From positions 4,116,861 through 4,180,860 of the forward strand of contig NC_135564.1 in assembly GCF_964340395.1 (NCBI RefSeq): a stretch of 64,000 nucleotides of DNA. The letters are read 5' to 3'. Shown one piece after another: positions 14,881 through 27,100 of the stretch (the first letter of the stretch is position 1; the number at the start of each line of letters is the position of its first letter). The notes under the pieces were generated by a model. The model did no database searches. It saw only the letters and a program-made list of their open reading frames with translations, and had not been told where the DNA came from. This stretch comes from Glandiceps talaboti. Lineage: Eukaryota; Hemichordata; Enteropneusta; Spengelidae. The position numbers were made by a program, and so were the translations under genes.

Positions 14881-15817
14881 TTAGCGATTTTCATTGTTAT
14901 GGTACTTCTACATATAACTATTTAACACACCTGATCAGTATTGTTGATTTGATATCCAATATATAAAAAAATACAACCACTCTCATATCCAATTTACGAC
15001 AATGATATAATCTCCAGTTACAATTTCATTTGTGAACAAAGCCTATTTTCATTCAAGGTTACATGTATACAAATTTTAACATTAGATCAACTAGCTGTAG
15101 GGCAATGAGTATGTGAGTAAACAAAACCTTTTTACTTCTATCAACAAACGATCTATAATGTAGAACGGTCGCTTTAACACCACACATGTTCCTATTCACC
15201 TTACTGTTCACCTCCATTATTGTATATATACAAAAATCTTCCAAAGCAAAGATAGCAATAGCTAGATACGATAACCATCGGTAATCTATCCGTTGGGATG
15301 TTCACTGGGTTAATTATTACTGGCTCTCGATAATTTGATAACACAGAGGTTGATGAAGAATGAGACTACAATGATATTAGCCTGAGTACGAATACTGACA
15401 TTGGTGTTAATTCAGTGACCATTTCTTGACAATGTGACAGGTGCAAACTCGCCTCATGATAAAAAAAAGACCGCCTAGCATCATATGTTTATGATAGCTA
15501 GTTCAGTTTATCACCACAATTGTCAATTTTTCTGATAGTGTAAACTGATCCACAGATATATCGAGATATGGAATATATGCGTATAATTTTAAGATTATGT
15601 AAACTGTGGTTAATTACATTTCCATACAAGTGAAACCCCTTTTCGTTCGTTTCATTTGTCATATTTTTAGTTCGCATTGTTCGTTCATTTTATCATCTTC
15701 CACGAATCTTTTTGACGAAGCATCGCCAACGTATAGTAATCGTGAAATTTCATGAAGTTATAGGAATGTTGAAGCTATTCTACAGAATGTTTTATCTCTT
15801 CTTTCATGATATCCGCA

Positions 15818-16244
15818 ATAATATGATATGATATGATATGATATGATATGATATGATATGATATGATATGATATGATATGATATGATATGATATGATATA
15901 GTATAATATAATACAATATATTATAATATAATATAATATAATATAATATAATATAATATAATATAATGCAATGTACATGTATCTGTACGTTTTACACACA
16001 CACACACACACATACACATATATTTATGTATGTACGTATGTATGTATGTATGTATGTATGTATGTATGTATGTACGTACGTACGTACGTATGTATGTATG
16101 TATGTATGTGTTTATGTATGTATGTATGTATGTATGTATGTATGTATGTATGTATGTATGTATTTGTACATGCAGGCAAGCGTGCACTGATTTGTTTTTG
16201 GTTTTTTGGGGTGTTTTTTTTTTGTGTGTGTGTATGTGTGTGTG

Positions 16245-16298
<54 letters not shown>
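15818..16298. repeat. Compound microsatellite cluster
   Basis: (ATATG)n to (ATATA)n at 15818-15966, (CA)n near 15995-16015, (TATG/TACG)n 16024-16164, (TG)n 16221-16298. Confidence 0.97.
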
Positions 16299-16299
<1 letters not shown>

Positions 16300-16628
16300 A
16301 TGTGCATGCCTGTACGTATAGGTAGTTGTATACTAGTACATGTGGATATACAAAGTTAGTTTTATATTTCTATAGTCAGAAAGGTATGTATATGTAGGTA
16401 GTTTATATAGGTAGATGGGTAGATATACGTACGTTGGTTGTGCAGGTAGCTAGGTAGATAGATATATAGGCAGGCAAGTAGGCAGTAAGAATCATTAAAA
16501 TCATCCTTAACTCGCCTCTCCTTTATACTGCGATTCATCTTAATATAATTGTAAATGTTTTAGACATGACCAGTTAGTCATCTTGAATTCATCGTATGAC
16601 AATGTGTTTATTTTAAAATGGAACTTAC

Positions 16629-17319
16629 CTCTAGCCTCCTCTGTTGCTTGTAACAACACATCTTCGTAATCCGGGTCAGTTGATTCATCAACGTCAACTC
16701 CATATACATCATAGTCATCTAAGCCTCTAAATCCGTTCAAAACACTATTACCCATAATTTTCCATATCACATTGTCTGCAACAATTACTGATGCCTTTTT
16801 CCAGCCAAACTGATTAAAGACTTCTTTAAAGAAATCTGACAGTGACGCAGAGTTGTACGACACACGGGTCAATGTTTGGTAGGTGTCTTTATTGATCAAT
16901 GCCTGCTCCGTTGCAACACCTGAGACAACAGCCAAGTTCCAAACCTTTGCCAGTCGTGTTGTCGGTTCGGTCGCCCAGCTGCAACCCGGGCCGATGAAAG
17001 CATCGACATCGTAGGTATAGTGAAGTTCGGCGGCAGATGCTGGACCGAAATCTTTGGCTGGCGTACATTCTGTACCAGTGTTCTTCCAGATATAGGACAA
17101 CGTGAAATTTGTGTATTCGCCACTCTGTACTCTTTGTTGAACAGTTTCAAATGCGATGTCAATACCGGCCTGTGCTCGCCGGGCATCAAACGGCAATGTA
17201 CCGTTGATAGGTAGAAGTAGTCCAACAGTTATGTTAGGTACAGAAGGTGCAGACGACGTCAGTGACCACCAGTTAGATAGTAAAATAGCAAGTATTACTG
17301 ATTTGATGTTCTCATCCAT
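16629..17319 (-). CDS. First coding exon of a natriuretic peptide receptor / receptor guanylate cyclase-like protein
   Basis: Reading leftward from the ATG at 17319, about 230 residues are open up to a donor GAG|GTAAGT at 16629/16628 (phase 1). The N-terminus has a hydrophobic signal peptide (residues 5-24, SVILAILLSNWW). Then follow ITVGLLLPINGTLPFD, ARRAQAGIDIAFE, and DVDAFIGPGCSWATEPTTRL, the hallmarks of the membrane-distal ANF-receptor ligand-binding fold (compare the GPGC block of natriuretic peptide receptors). The lobe continues through FGWKKASVIVADN to a DPDYEDVL segment. Family members bind extracellular ligand at this domain; transmembrane, kinase-homology and cyclase domains would be in later exons. 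Those should lie at lower coordinates on the - strand, and I recognised none in 1-16.6 kb. N-glycosylation sequons NITV, NGT and NFT are visible. Fold assignment is from motifs; whether the protein is a cyclase, a clearance receptor or another ANF-receptor protein cannot be decided from this exon. Confidence 0.85.
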
Positions 17320-20300
17320 CTTCTTTCATTCCTCACTTCTTTATGCAGTCAGAATAACACGCCTTTTAAAGTTGTTAAACATACACTGACTTAGTGCTGA
17401 TCAATGACATTCAAATGATGGATTTCGTGTAAGCTGTTCCTGTTTGTAACGATCGAATGTAAAAGGTTAAAATAACAGATTTTGATTCCGCGCTTGTTCC
17501 GAATACTATCGTGACTAAAACCTTGAAATAACATCTAGAACAGCATGCTGCGTTCATAAAAAACACCAATCGCTGCAGGAGTTAATTGTCGATACAGAAA
17601 ATTGTTCACAAAATGAAAACAGTCCAATTACTAGATGCAACAATACGGTCGAATATTTTGATGGTGAAATTTCCTTGTCTAATATTGAAATGTCTGACAT
17701 CAATAATAGATCAGTCTCCTGAAATTTGATCACAATGTATCAGGAGACGTATTGCTCAGTACGTTATTTTCTAAGTGACACATCGCTAGCACCATGTGTC
17801 CTCAGATTACCACTACGGAGTTCAGCGCTTTCACATTTATGTGGTCGGTGGTACTAGGTCTGTCATGTGATTTGGCAATGCAGGGGTCTGTCACGTGATT
17901 TGGTTTTGTTGGGGTATGTAGTTGATTATTTATTCATTCATTTGTCTTCATCTGTAAAATACAATGTGAAATCCTTTATTCTTTCTAATTCGTCACTATG
18001 GTAACCAATGACTACCATAGTCGTTTGGAAATTTGTGCGCGCTACATTTTGTTTTGTTTTCATGAATTACTCTTAGACTATTTGTTTACTGCATTCGGAT
18101 TATAACACTAAATGGTATAAAAAAGCTGCTTTGGTGTTGCGGAAGTTTAAAAAAATCGATAATATTCAAATGTCAATATAAGCAATATCGTATTGACATA
18201 CTTTTATCATACTTTTTTTTCACCAGAGTGAAATGATGACTACAAATCAATTTAATTCTCGACTTCGTCTAAGGACTTTAATGTTGTCGTTGACAATGCA
18301 CATGAAACAGAGAAGATTGCAGTAAAATCGAATAAATTCAATAAAGAAAAAAATAAAAGTATTATAATAGTTCAATTAAATTGATTATGGCGCGAAATGG
18401 TTGTATTTAAACAAGTTTAAAGGAATCGAACCAACTATATTAGTCTTTAGGTTTCTTTTCACTTGAAGTAAAATACGCCCAAACAAAACAAACGTCTGAA
18501 ATACAAACATCTTTCCAAACTTTCCCGTAAGAAAGCTTTTTACTGGTTCTTTTAGAATAATAAAGGAAATCTAGAGTTCCCCAACTTACTTTTAAGAGAA
18601 GCGACAATATCCTATTTTGCCAAAAGTTAACACTATATTCGGCAGCCATATTGGAACCTAAAATAATATCACTTTGTTCTCCATTTATACGACGACACCT
18701 GGTGTCTTATTGATTTTAACTGAGATTGGGATTGGATGAACAAAGTAATAGCAAAAGTCGAATTTGATTTCCAAGACCAATACTACTTTGAGACACTGTC
18801 TTCTACATAGTATGTATAGAGACAAGTCAAACTAACATAACATCGGAATTAAAACTAAGCTTTCGCTCAAGATTTAAACCTGTCACCACACTACCTAAAA
18901 CCAACCACTAATTGACTATGTACAGTGTCTTTTTATAATGAGTTACCGGACAATTTTTAGCGAAGACATGTTTAGTTGCTTGAATAAAGAAATGCACAAG
19001 TTGCAGCTAGTGCAGGTTTAAATAGCAAGGAAGTTGTGAAAAAAATCTAAGTTATAGTTACTAGGGCTTTTAGGCCAAGTTGATTAATTAGTGGCGACAA
19101 TTGGTAAAATTTTCTTCAATGTTCAAATTGTCAACATTTTATACAAAAAACCAATTGAGAAAATGGCAATTTAAAACATCAAACACATTTGAGTTATTTG
19201 ATTAGTGTTACTTTGTAGAAGAGTTCGATTTCTGTATTTGTTTTAAATTCACAGACTGACATGTCGGTAATCGTATCTAAGCAACCAAAGGAAACATATT
19301 GATTTAACTTTATTTGTAATTCAGGAATTGAGAAGAAATAGTAACGTACCCCTGAGATCAAATTGAACGAAAGTTTCCTCTGATTTGGAAATGCATGAAT
19401 ATTATACTTTGTTCACTGTTTTTTCGTAATTATTCGCAGCACAGTCAAAGTTTAATATTCGTGTTATGGTTAGTTTCGTTTAATAAATGACTGATTCCGA
19501 AAGAAAATGTGTAAAGGAGTTAACCTGCTTTTCTTTTTCACTAATGTACATTTGCTTAGTTCGTTCTAAGGTCTCTTTACTGCCACTATGTAGATTTTTG
19601 TTGTGGATGACATATAAGTCGACTAGTCCGATGGGCAGGGAGATATTTTTTCAGTGATCTAATGTCACTATGATAAACACTATGATATAATAAAAAACAC
19701 AACTTGAGTGCGATGTCTCTCTGTATGAGCGTACAAGTGAGTGACTATACATGTGAGGCTTTGAAGTTCAAACAAAATCCATGGTCAGCAGCCATTGAAA
19801 GTTGGTAGAATACTTCCCTTATTACATGTGTACCAAAAGATGCAGTGAATGTAATGAAATATTTTTCTAGGGCTTTCCATAGGGACTCTGTATGTAAGTA
19901 TATGTTTAAACTTTAACAGATTCTAACAACTTTCACTGGCTGCTGACCATGTTTTTTTTTAACTTCAACAGATTATACCTTGTGTAGTAGTATGCATGCT
20001 GTTACTGTTTATATCATTAACTAAACACAGAGCCCACACGGTGTAAGTGATGTTTGTGTGTTATCTATGGTGTCTATCTCAACATGAAACCTTGTGATCA
20101 GGCTCACTGATCGTGATATCTAGTTCATTTAATAGCTTTGACTCGGTCTGGGGAAATCCACTGTAACACAGAAAAGCCATTCTGATCAGAACTATGCACC
20201 ATTAAAACACTTTATAATTAGCTAAAGACACAGTCAAAAAACCAAATTGTTATCTTTTACAATTCGTGACACTGTACGTGAATTTTATGTATTCTTCCTG

Positions 20301-20953
20301 TCGACACCGTATTACGCTTTGCAGGAGAGAAATATTGTATGAAAATCGATATTGCTTCAAATAGATACCGACTTTCATTGAGACTCAGTTTGCTTTTGGA
20401 AGTATATATACATTGCCTAGATTGCAATCTGTGTAATTTTGACTATAGTATTTATTTGATATTTTCTTGTTCTTGTTCTAGCATTGTACAAATGTTACGA
20501 TGTAAAACATAGCAATTAGGACTTAATCATGAATGTCAACGGATTCCATGCTGTCAACACATATTTCAGTGAAATGAATTAATGACGTCATCAGGTTATT
20601 TACTGGTACACATTGACTAGTAACATCCCCGGAGACTCGTATATTTAGACGAATGGATCAGTTGCTTTAGTTGATACACTATTGATTTAAAACAAAGAAG
20701 TGTTGAAGCGACCAATCTGAAATACATTATTAGCCAGAAGGTAGGCAGATGTTGAACATGGTTTTAGTACTTGAATAAATGATAACCCTTTGTATTCTGA
20801 TAAGATTAACTCAAAAATGCCTAGAACTGTATATCTTGTTCTAAGCTAAGCAAATAAGTTTTATGCACTTAGTGATTTCGAGTACGATTTTACCACACAT
20901 ACGTAAATTGAAGTTATGACTTCGATAAATTAGGCCTAAAAATAATAATTGTT
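17320..20953. other. Intergenic stretch between the - strand receptor exon and gene A
   Basis: Expected to hold the promoter of the - strand gene just above 17320. Only a small direct repeat (ggtctgtcatgtgatttgg, 17858 and 17888) was noted. Confidence 0.55.
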
Positions 20954-21283
20954 GGGTTCCGGTTACCTGACCCCACCTAGTTTTTCACTGCTGACCCTAA
21001 TCTTTTTTTTACGTATTCGAGAAAAAAAAATAAAATCGCAAAAATTGTGAAGTCTCGCGAGAAGCACTGGATGCGGAAACTGTTATCAACTTAAAATACA
21101 ATATAAAACTATTCTTCCAATCTGTAATGGCTGTACATCTGATAGGAAGAAATAAATAACACAGAAATCATTTGGAACAATGGAAAACCTGAACTAGACA
21201 CTCATACATGAAAAAATAAATAGATAAAATAAAAAAATCTACCTACCCCACCTATTCTAAAATTTAGCGTATTGGGACAACCA
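20954..21283. mobile_element. MITE family M1, copy 1
   Basis: Starts ggttccggttacctgacccc, has the internal markers ttacgtattcgagaaaaaaa and ctaccccacctattctaaaa, and ends near gtattgggacaacc. Confidence 0.7.
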
Positions 21284-21369
21284 ATTTTTTATTAAGCCTT
21301 TTTATAGTGCGCGCCTCGGTAATAAAAAAATAAACTTTGGAGCTTTACTTTGACGACGAAAACTCAACC

Positions 21370-21600
21370 TTATTTTCAGTTAAAACTCAAGAAAAAATCT
21401 GGGGTCACCGTACAAAGTTTAGTCAATTTTAGAATCCAATATGGCCTCCGTATACTGTGTTGTCTGTAGGGAGAAATAAATGACTGTTGATGGCCTTGAA
21501 AACGAGATGGCGACAATCATTTCATTCATCGTTTCAAATGAACTTTGAACAAGTTTTCATATAGCAAAGTTTAGAAGGATGTTGATAACAAATTTCAATT
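21370..21600 (+). repeat. Dispersed repeat family M2, copy 1
   Basis: Markers ggggtcaccgtacaaa, gaatccaatatggcctcc, gaaaacgagatggcgac and ttttcatatagcaaagttt are shared in order with copies near 25465 and 30160. Confidence 0.65.
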
Positions 21601-22187
21601 TAAATTGGTCCACAAAGAGCATAGTGGGATTGCAACTCACCTATAAGAATGACACTTTCAGTTGTTGAACTACTGAGCATGCTTAATGCAGTGAAGTGTG
21701 GTAGTTCAATCTGGTCTGTCATCACCTTGTGTCATCAAAACAAATGTCAAATGAATAAATTACCGATTCAAATTTTACGCGTGAGACTTTGGAGAAATGA
21801 TCATTGTATTTCCCACTTTTTTAAAACTGTGCATTCATTTTATAGTATCCAGCCAAAAAAATATCTACTAAAATCATCGAGTATAGAGGTGGTAAATATA
21901 TTGTGATTTCTTGATTTCAGACGGAAAGAAACAACTGACCTCACAGTTACATATTTCCCGCGAGCATTTTTAAATTTTCAAATTTTGACAAATGTACCTA
22001 TATATTGTTATTCACTTCAATCACATGCGAGAATTCAATCTATATTATAGATCGCATTGCATTATCGCTTCAAATATCTTCGTTGTCAAATAGACTGTGA
22101 TAAAACTGTTTTTCTAATCGACGTCTTTAAATATTTATTTTGAATTACGTGCATGTTTGTCTTTCTTTCTTTTTTAATTAATTAATC

Positions 22188-22189
<2 letters not shown>

Positions 22190-22232
<43 letters not shown>

Positions 22233-22235
22233 TAT
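22190..22235. repeat. (TTTA)n microsatellite
   Basis: Simple repeat just upstream of the GIY-YIG remnant. Confidence 0.95.
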
Positions 22236-22368
22236 GATTCGGTTTTACGAGAAAAATTCTTTTGTCTAGTAATTATCAACAGTTGAAGAAAAGTCTAAAA
22301 CAAACAAAAATACAGAATCTAAACGTTCCCAATACAATTGTAGTACGATTTACACATCTTTTTGACAT

Positions 22369-22650
22369 GTGATGGCCGGGGAGAATGTCTGCATCATGCA
22401 AGGACGCATAAGAAATTCTGGTCACGACTTTTATACGTATATAGGATCGACTACACGACGTCTTGGTGATCGATTTGCTGAATATTTCCGTTATACAAGA
22501 CAAGGAAATCGTTCTGCTCCAGTTTTATACATTTTAATGCTTCCGACCACCGTCTCTTCTATTTGGTAATGAAAACCGTCTTAGGTTGAGAGAATGGGAA
22601 ATAATTTTTCGCTCCGAGACATTGGAGCCAGTCGGAATCAATGAATAATT
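22369..22650 (+). pseudogene. Remnant of a retroelement GIY-YIG endonuclease (Penelope-like type)
   Basis: Reads FYTYIGSTTRRLGDRFAEYF, then after a frame shift near 22530 HFNASDHRLFYLVMKTV, and after another near 22570 LRLREWEIIFRSETLEPVGI, ending NE and a stop. This is the YIGxTxRRLxDRF...HFN...R...E...L...GIN pattern of GIY-YIG domains at the C-terminus of reverse-transcriptase elements. The two frame shifts show it is dead. The rest of the element is not recognisable. Confidence 0.7.
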
Positions 22651-22968
22651 CCCAGCATTCCCAGGTGTATTCCCCTCCTATTTTATCAGGTACGATTGTG
22701 AGCGCGCGCTTGGAATTTGTGTGTTGTACGTTGCATCTCGTCAGCCCTCCATTGTTTGGACATATTGGCATAATGAATCCTTGCTCCAAATGTCAAATAA
22801 ATATTACTTCAGGAGCTTTTTGTACGACTTGCACTGCCAATATTGGAAACACTGGACAGCCACCTGGTGATGCGAATAATATTCGTAATGCATTGTCATA
22901 GAGCGCTCTACAGGCATTCGTCAAAGATTGGTTTGTCGATATCGACAGAATTCGAACACGTGCGCGCG

Positions 22969-23083
22969 AGTTCGAAAACTCATTTTGTGATGTTTTGTTC
23001 CAGAATTATGGCAAACGATTCGTCGTTTTGTTTCCTTGCAGCTTTAGGTCATCACATGTCACCCTTCTGTATCAAAATGTGTG
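22969..23083 (+). promoter_or_regulatory. Conserved 5' flank of gene A
   Basis: Blocks agttcgaaaactca, gttccaga, gcaaac and caaaatgtgtg recur in the same order upstream of gene B (38621-38764). Probably core promoter and 5' UTR retained from the duplication. No TATA box is seen. Confidence 0.5.
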
Positions 23084-23129
23084 ATGAAGACACGAGTGTT
23101 TCTTCTCTACGTTTACGTTATATTCTCGG
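23084..23129 (+). CDS. Gene A exon 1: signal peptide
   Basis: ATG at 23084 encodes [15 protein letters not shown] plus the first base of Gly: two basic residues, then a hydrophobic core. Donor TCGG|GTAAGT, phase 1. The start was chosen because gene B has the same exon ([15 protein letters not shown]), the same 46-nt length, and the same upstream context with an overlapping ATG 7 nt earlier in another frame. Confidence 0.82.
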
Positions 23130-24108
23130 GTAAGTCCTTTAGGAATTGCTGAACTATATAGCGCATTGGTAGATTTGTGGTTGTTTACCTGGTAAAAGAA
23201 CTAGTATTTAGAAGAATATAGCTTATGCTATGCAAGATGAAATAAAATGGCGAATATGAAACAAAATGGCGAATGTCACATGCTACTGTCCCATTCTTCA
23301 ATTCAAACCAGGGAAGTGGCTTGGTTTATTAGAGGCACATTGAGAGTCCAAATTAGCTATGGTCCACAACAAATTTAATTCTTATTCAATTTGGTTATTT
23401 GTACGTAATATCATTTAAATCACTCATACGGTGCGAGTGCCTCAAAGTTAACTTTGGAATGTCGTCAAATTTCAGTAAATATATATGCCGACGATACTGA
23501 TTCCCAACATACTTACTGTCCGGGATTTAATTCGTGCACACGTGTACGATGTTGAGATAACTTTGAGGTTGTCGCTCCATTATAACTGACCATGTGATAT
23601 ATTCACGATTATTCTCATATCTTTCTGACCATTGTACAGTATAATTGAGTTACAATGCTAGATTCATGACATGAAATAAATGCACTTCATTCTAATTTCA
23701 GAAATATCGTTTTATGCGGTCACAAGCCAAACCTCTCAAAACGGTAGGTAACGAATTGTTTATAATGGTTCTACAAGTATGCCCGTTACAGGAACGGATA
23801 TTCAAATTGGCAGTAAACTCTACTAGTTTGAACCCTGTCTCCCAAACAAACAACGTATCCCTTTCACCCACAAAAATAGACAGAATGTGTAAATCCAAAA
23901 CGTAACGGACACGATGTTCAATTGAATACACTCATATCTGTTTGCCTTCGTTTCTACCAAACGTCATTATTTTTATACTATGAAATCAATGTTTTATGTT
24001 ACGTGTATTTGTTAGTTGCATTTTCTTTCGAATATTCAAGTTGATAAATAATACAGAACTTGAGCATGAGCACGTTTGTTTTCAAACTCCCCTCGTTTTG
24101 TTTACGTT

Positions 24109-24182
<74 letters not shown>

Positions 24183-27100
24183 TTTATCTTGCTGATAACG
24201 AACACACAAACTATTGTTCAGTGTTCTGGGGTGATTGGACATCTTGGAGCTCCTGTGTACGTCAGTGCAGTGTGCCATCGGGGAAAACTTCTCGGAATCG
24301 AATGTGTTTTCAGAATACAAACAGACAGAGGACGATTGCCAGAACAGACATGTGTGAACTACATACAGGTGGTTCACCCAAAGATCACAAAGAGTGTTAT
24401 GAATCGATATGTAACGGCAATGGTTAGTAACAGTGTATCCAGCTTTATTCGGGAGACCTATCCGTGATATTTAATGTATGGTTGACGGGGCTAGGATGGG
24501 GAGAGGGTCAATGCATTTCTGTTTTGGTTGAGGTCATGGGTGGAACTTTGAATCCACAATTCATTACGAAGATATGCGGCACAATTGTTTTTGAATAATG
24601 ACAAAATGTGTCATAAAAGGGATACAGAAATTCAATTATAGAAGGAAATAAAAATACAACAAATCGAAGAGATGAGATATCTTGGCAATACATACAACCA
24701 TGTATTAGCAAAAAAAAAAGCAAACTTGAATTGTAATACCTGTGTATAACGCATCAACCTACCTTTCCTATATATACGATGGATCTTTCTCAAAACAATT
24801 CGCGATACCTGCAATAGACCTTCACCACGTTGGCCATTACTATTACAGGTGCTGAGAATTGCAGTCCGTATTTTATCAAACACTTACTTTAACAATGTTA
24901 ATATGATATATATGACTAATTAGACATTTGTTTTTCAACAGTACAAAGATTACAGAATTAGACTATCGGCAGTCGCTTCTGCTTGTTTGTGTTATTGAAA
25001 TTTGCATAATTGTTGAAATATCTTTATTTAAGCATGTGAATGTTTATTACTGAAGAAGAAACAATCGTAATCAACTATTAATACATGTAAATCAATAGAC
25101 GTTCCCTCTACCCTCACCCCATCATAACTTAACGACATCCTTACTGGATAAACATTGTGTTTAAATTGTCTAATTTCAGGAATCTATCAGTCTACCTGGG
25201 GTGAATGGAACGCATGGATGCCATGTTCCTATGAAAAGGGTTACTGTGGTTCGGGTACAAAGACTCGATTCCGAGTTTGTCCCGGTAAAATGGTGCCCTC
25301 ACAGTTCGGCCCGATGCAACAATCCAAATGTCCTGGTGGAGAACAATTGAACATGGATGAAGAAAAGGATGAATGTTTTGACGAATGTCCCAGTAAGTCG
25401 TGTTGTTACAGGTTACTGCTTTGTACGTTAATTTGAATTCATAAAACATGAACAAAATATAATTTTAAAGTTGTATGGGCCTTGATAACAAAAATCCTAA
25501 ACTCCAGAAAACTCAAACCCAATAAAAACCCAATCAAGAAAAACAACCAGGAATTACTTTACAAAATTTTGAAATCGAGCTGAAATGGTATCAGAATTAG
25601 GCCATTTTATAATCCAATATGGCCGCGGAATACATGTCAAGTCTATAGGGAAATAAGAAATTGAAAATTTCATTGAAAACGAGACAGTGAACCCACAAAT
25701 TTCTTTACTTTTATCAAAACGACCAGGAAAAAGCTTTCATATGGCAAAGTTTTGTTTAATAATTTCATAAATTCATTCCTTGATACACATACTGCTGCTT
25801 TGGAGGGCTACAGTTTATGCACAATAATGTTTTGCAGGGAATTTAATCGATTCGATTATTTTGTTTTATTTCAGAAAGTGACACAAAAGGTAAGAACTTT
25901 ATAATTGTCTGGTTAATACAAGAGATTGATGAATGTGAGTTGTATGCTAAGTGAATCATTACAATGTATAGTTTGTGTATATAAGGCCTGAACAACCTCT
26001 CTAATACAACTTGGGCACAGCAAATACACTGCCCTTCCACTAGATACGTACATCTGTATTTTATTCCTCAAGTCTAACATATCAAAATGTACACTTCTTA
26101 AGTAATTTTTTTGACTATCAGACGTATTTTTGACACAGATTTTCTGAAAAGAAAAATGTCCCAAAATACAAAAAAAAAATTAGTGCCCGAACAAGAACTT
26201 CTAGCTGTAGCGCCCTCAACCATATGTGTGTTGCGACATTCAACCGTCCACCTAGGTAGCTAGGTTTAAAGGGGATAATAATTTCCACCATTAGGAAAAA
26301 AGAAAGTTGTTTCTGGTCAGGACAGTTTGTCTAAAATGGTGCGACAACGCAATTTTTAAAAAAAATTATTCTCAACAAACCTGCCACTCAGTCTACTATT
26401 TATGGCGGTTACTGTCCTTTTTATTCAGTACTTTAAAGCAAGTGTGTATGGGGGGGGGGGGGGGGTTGTCATTTGCTTGTTCATGAATGGCTCTGCAGTT
26501 GTCTTCACAAAGTATTTTTGTGTTTCCCACGGACTAGCCAGACTGCATGGGCTGGACAAACACAAAAAAGACCGACGCGAGTGCAGTGATGCGCGCGCTG
26601 ATCAGAAATAATTCTTTTTTTTGGCCTTGGATTAGACAATTGAAAAATAACACCAGTCTCTCCTTCTCGGATGAATTATTGCAAAGTTAGTCATTTCCTT
26701 GGATTTCATTCAACGTGTATTTTAAACGCTTTTCAAAATTTGGCGATTTAATATTTCAGACAAATATGGCAGTTGGAGTGAGTGGGGCCCGTGGACATGT
26801 ACCGAGGACTGTCAGACTGATGACGTCATGGCCATAAGAAGCAGACTATGTGATAATCCGCCGCCATTACCTGGATATACCTGTCCGGGACTGATTGAGG
26901 AAACCACGGAATGTGCCGGAAAGTGTTTCAAAGGTAAATGAAGGGTAAACGACTGTAAAAGTACAATTTGCCAAAAGGAAATCTATGGTAAATGAAACTA
27001 ATGACTTTAGAAATTAATGATGGTATAGGCTCGTTAAGCTTTTGGAACGGTCATTAGATGCATTAGGAATAATAACGTTGTTGAGTACGGTATTAATACT

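Noticed and set aside
22641-22901. 86-codon ORF with a Cys-x2-Cys pair (NPCSKCQINITSGAFCTTC)
   Set aside because: Possible zinc-ribbon-like spacing, but a second frame is also open there and it directly follows the dead GIY-YIG remnant; too weak to call.
22843-23133. 96-codon ORF covering the gene A start
   Set aside because: Runs through the signal-peptide exon in the wrong frame; the [15 protein letters not shown] frame has the hydrophobic core, the correct exit phase and a paralog.
24060-24467. ORFs with Leu-Ser or Arg-Glu runs around the (CT)n tract
   Set aside because: Microsatellite translation; only the 24222-24422 part in the TSP1 frame is coding.
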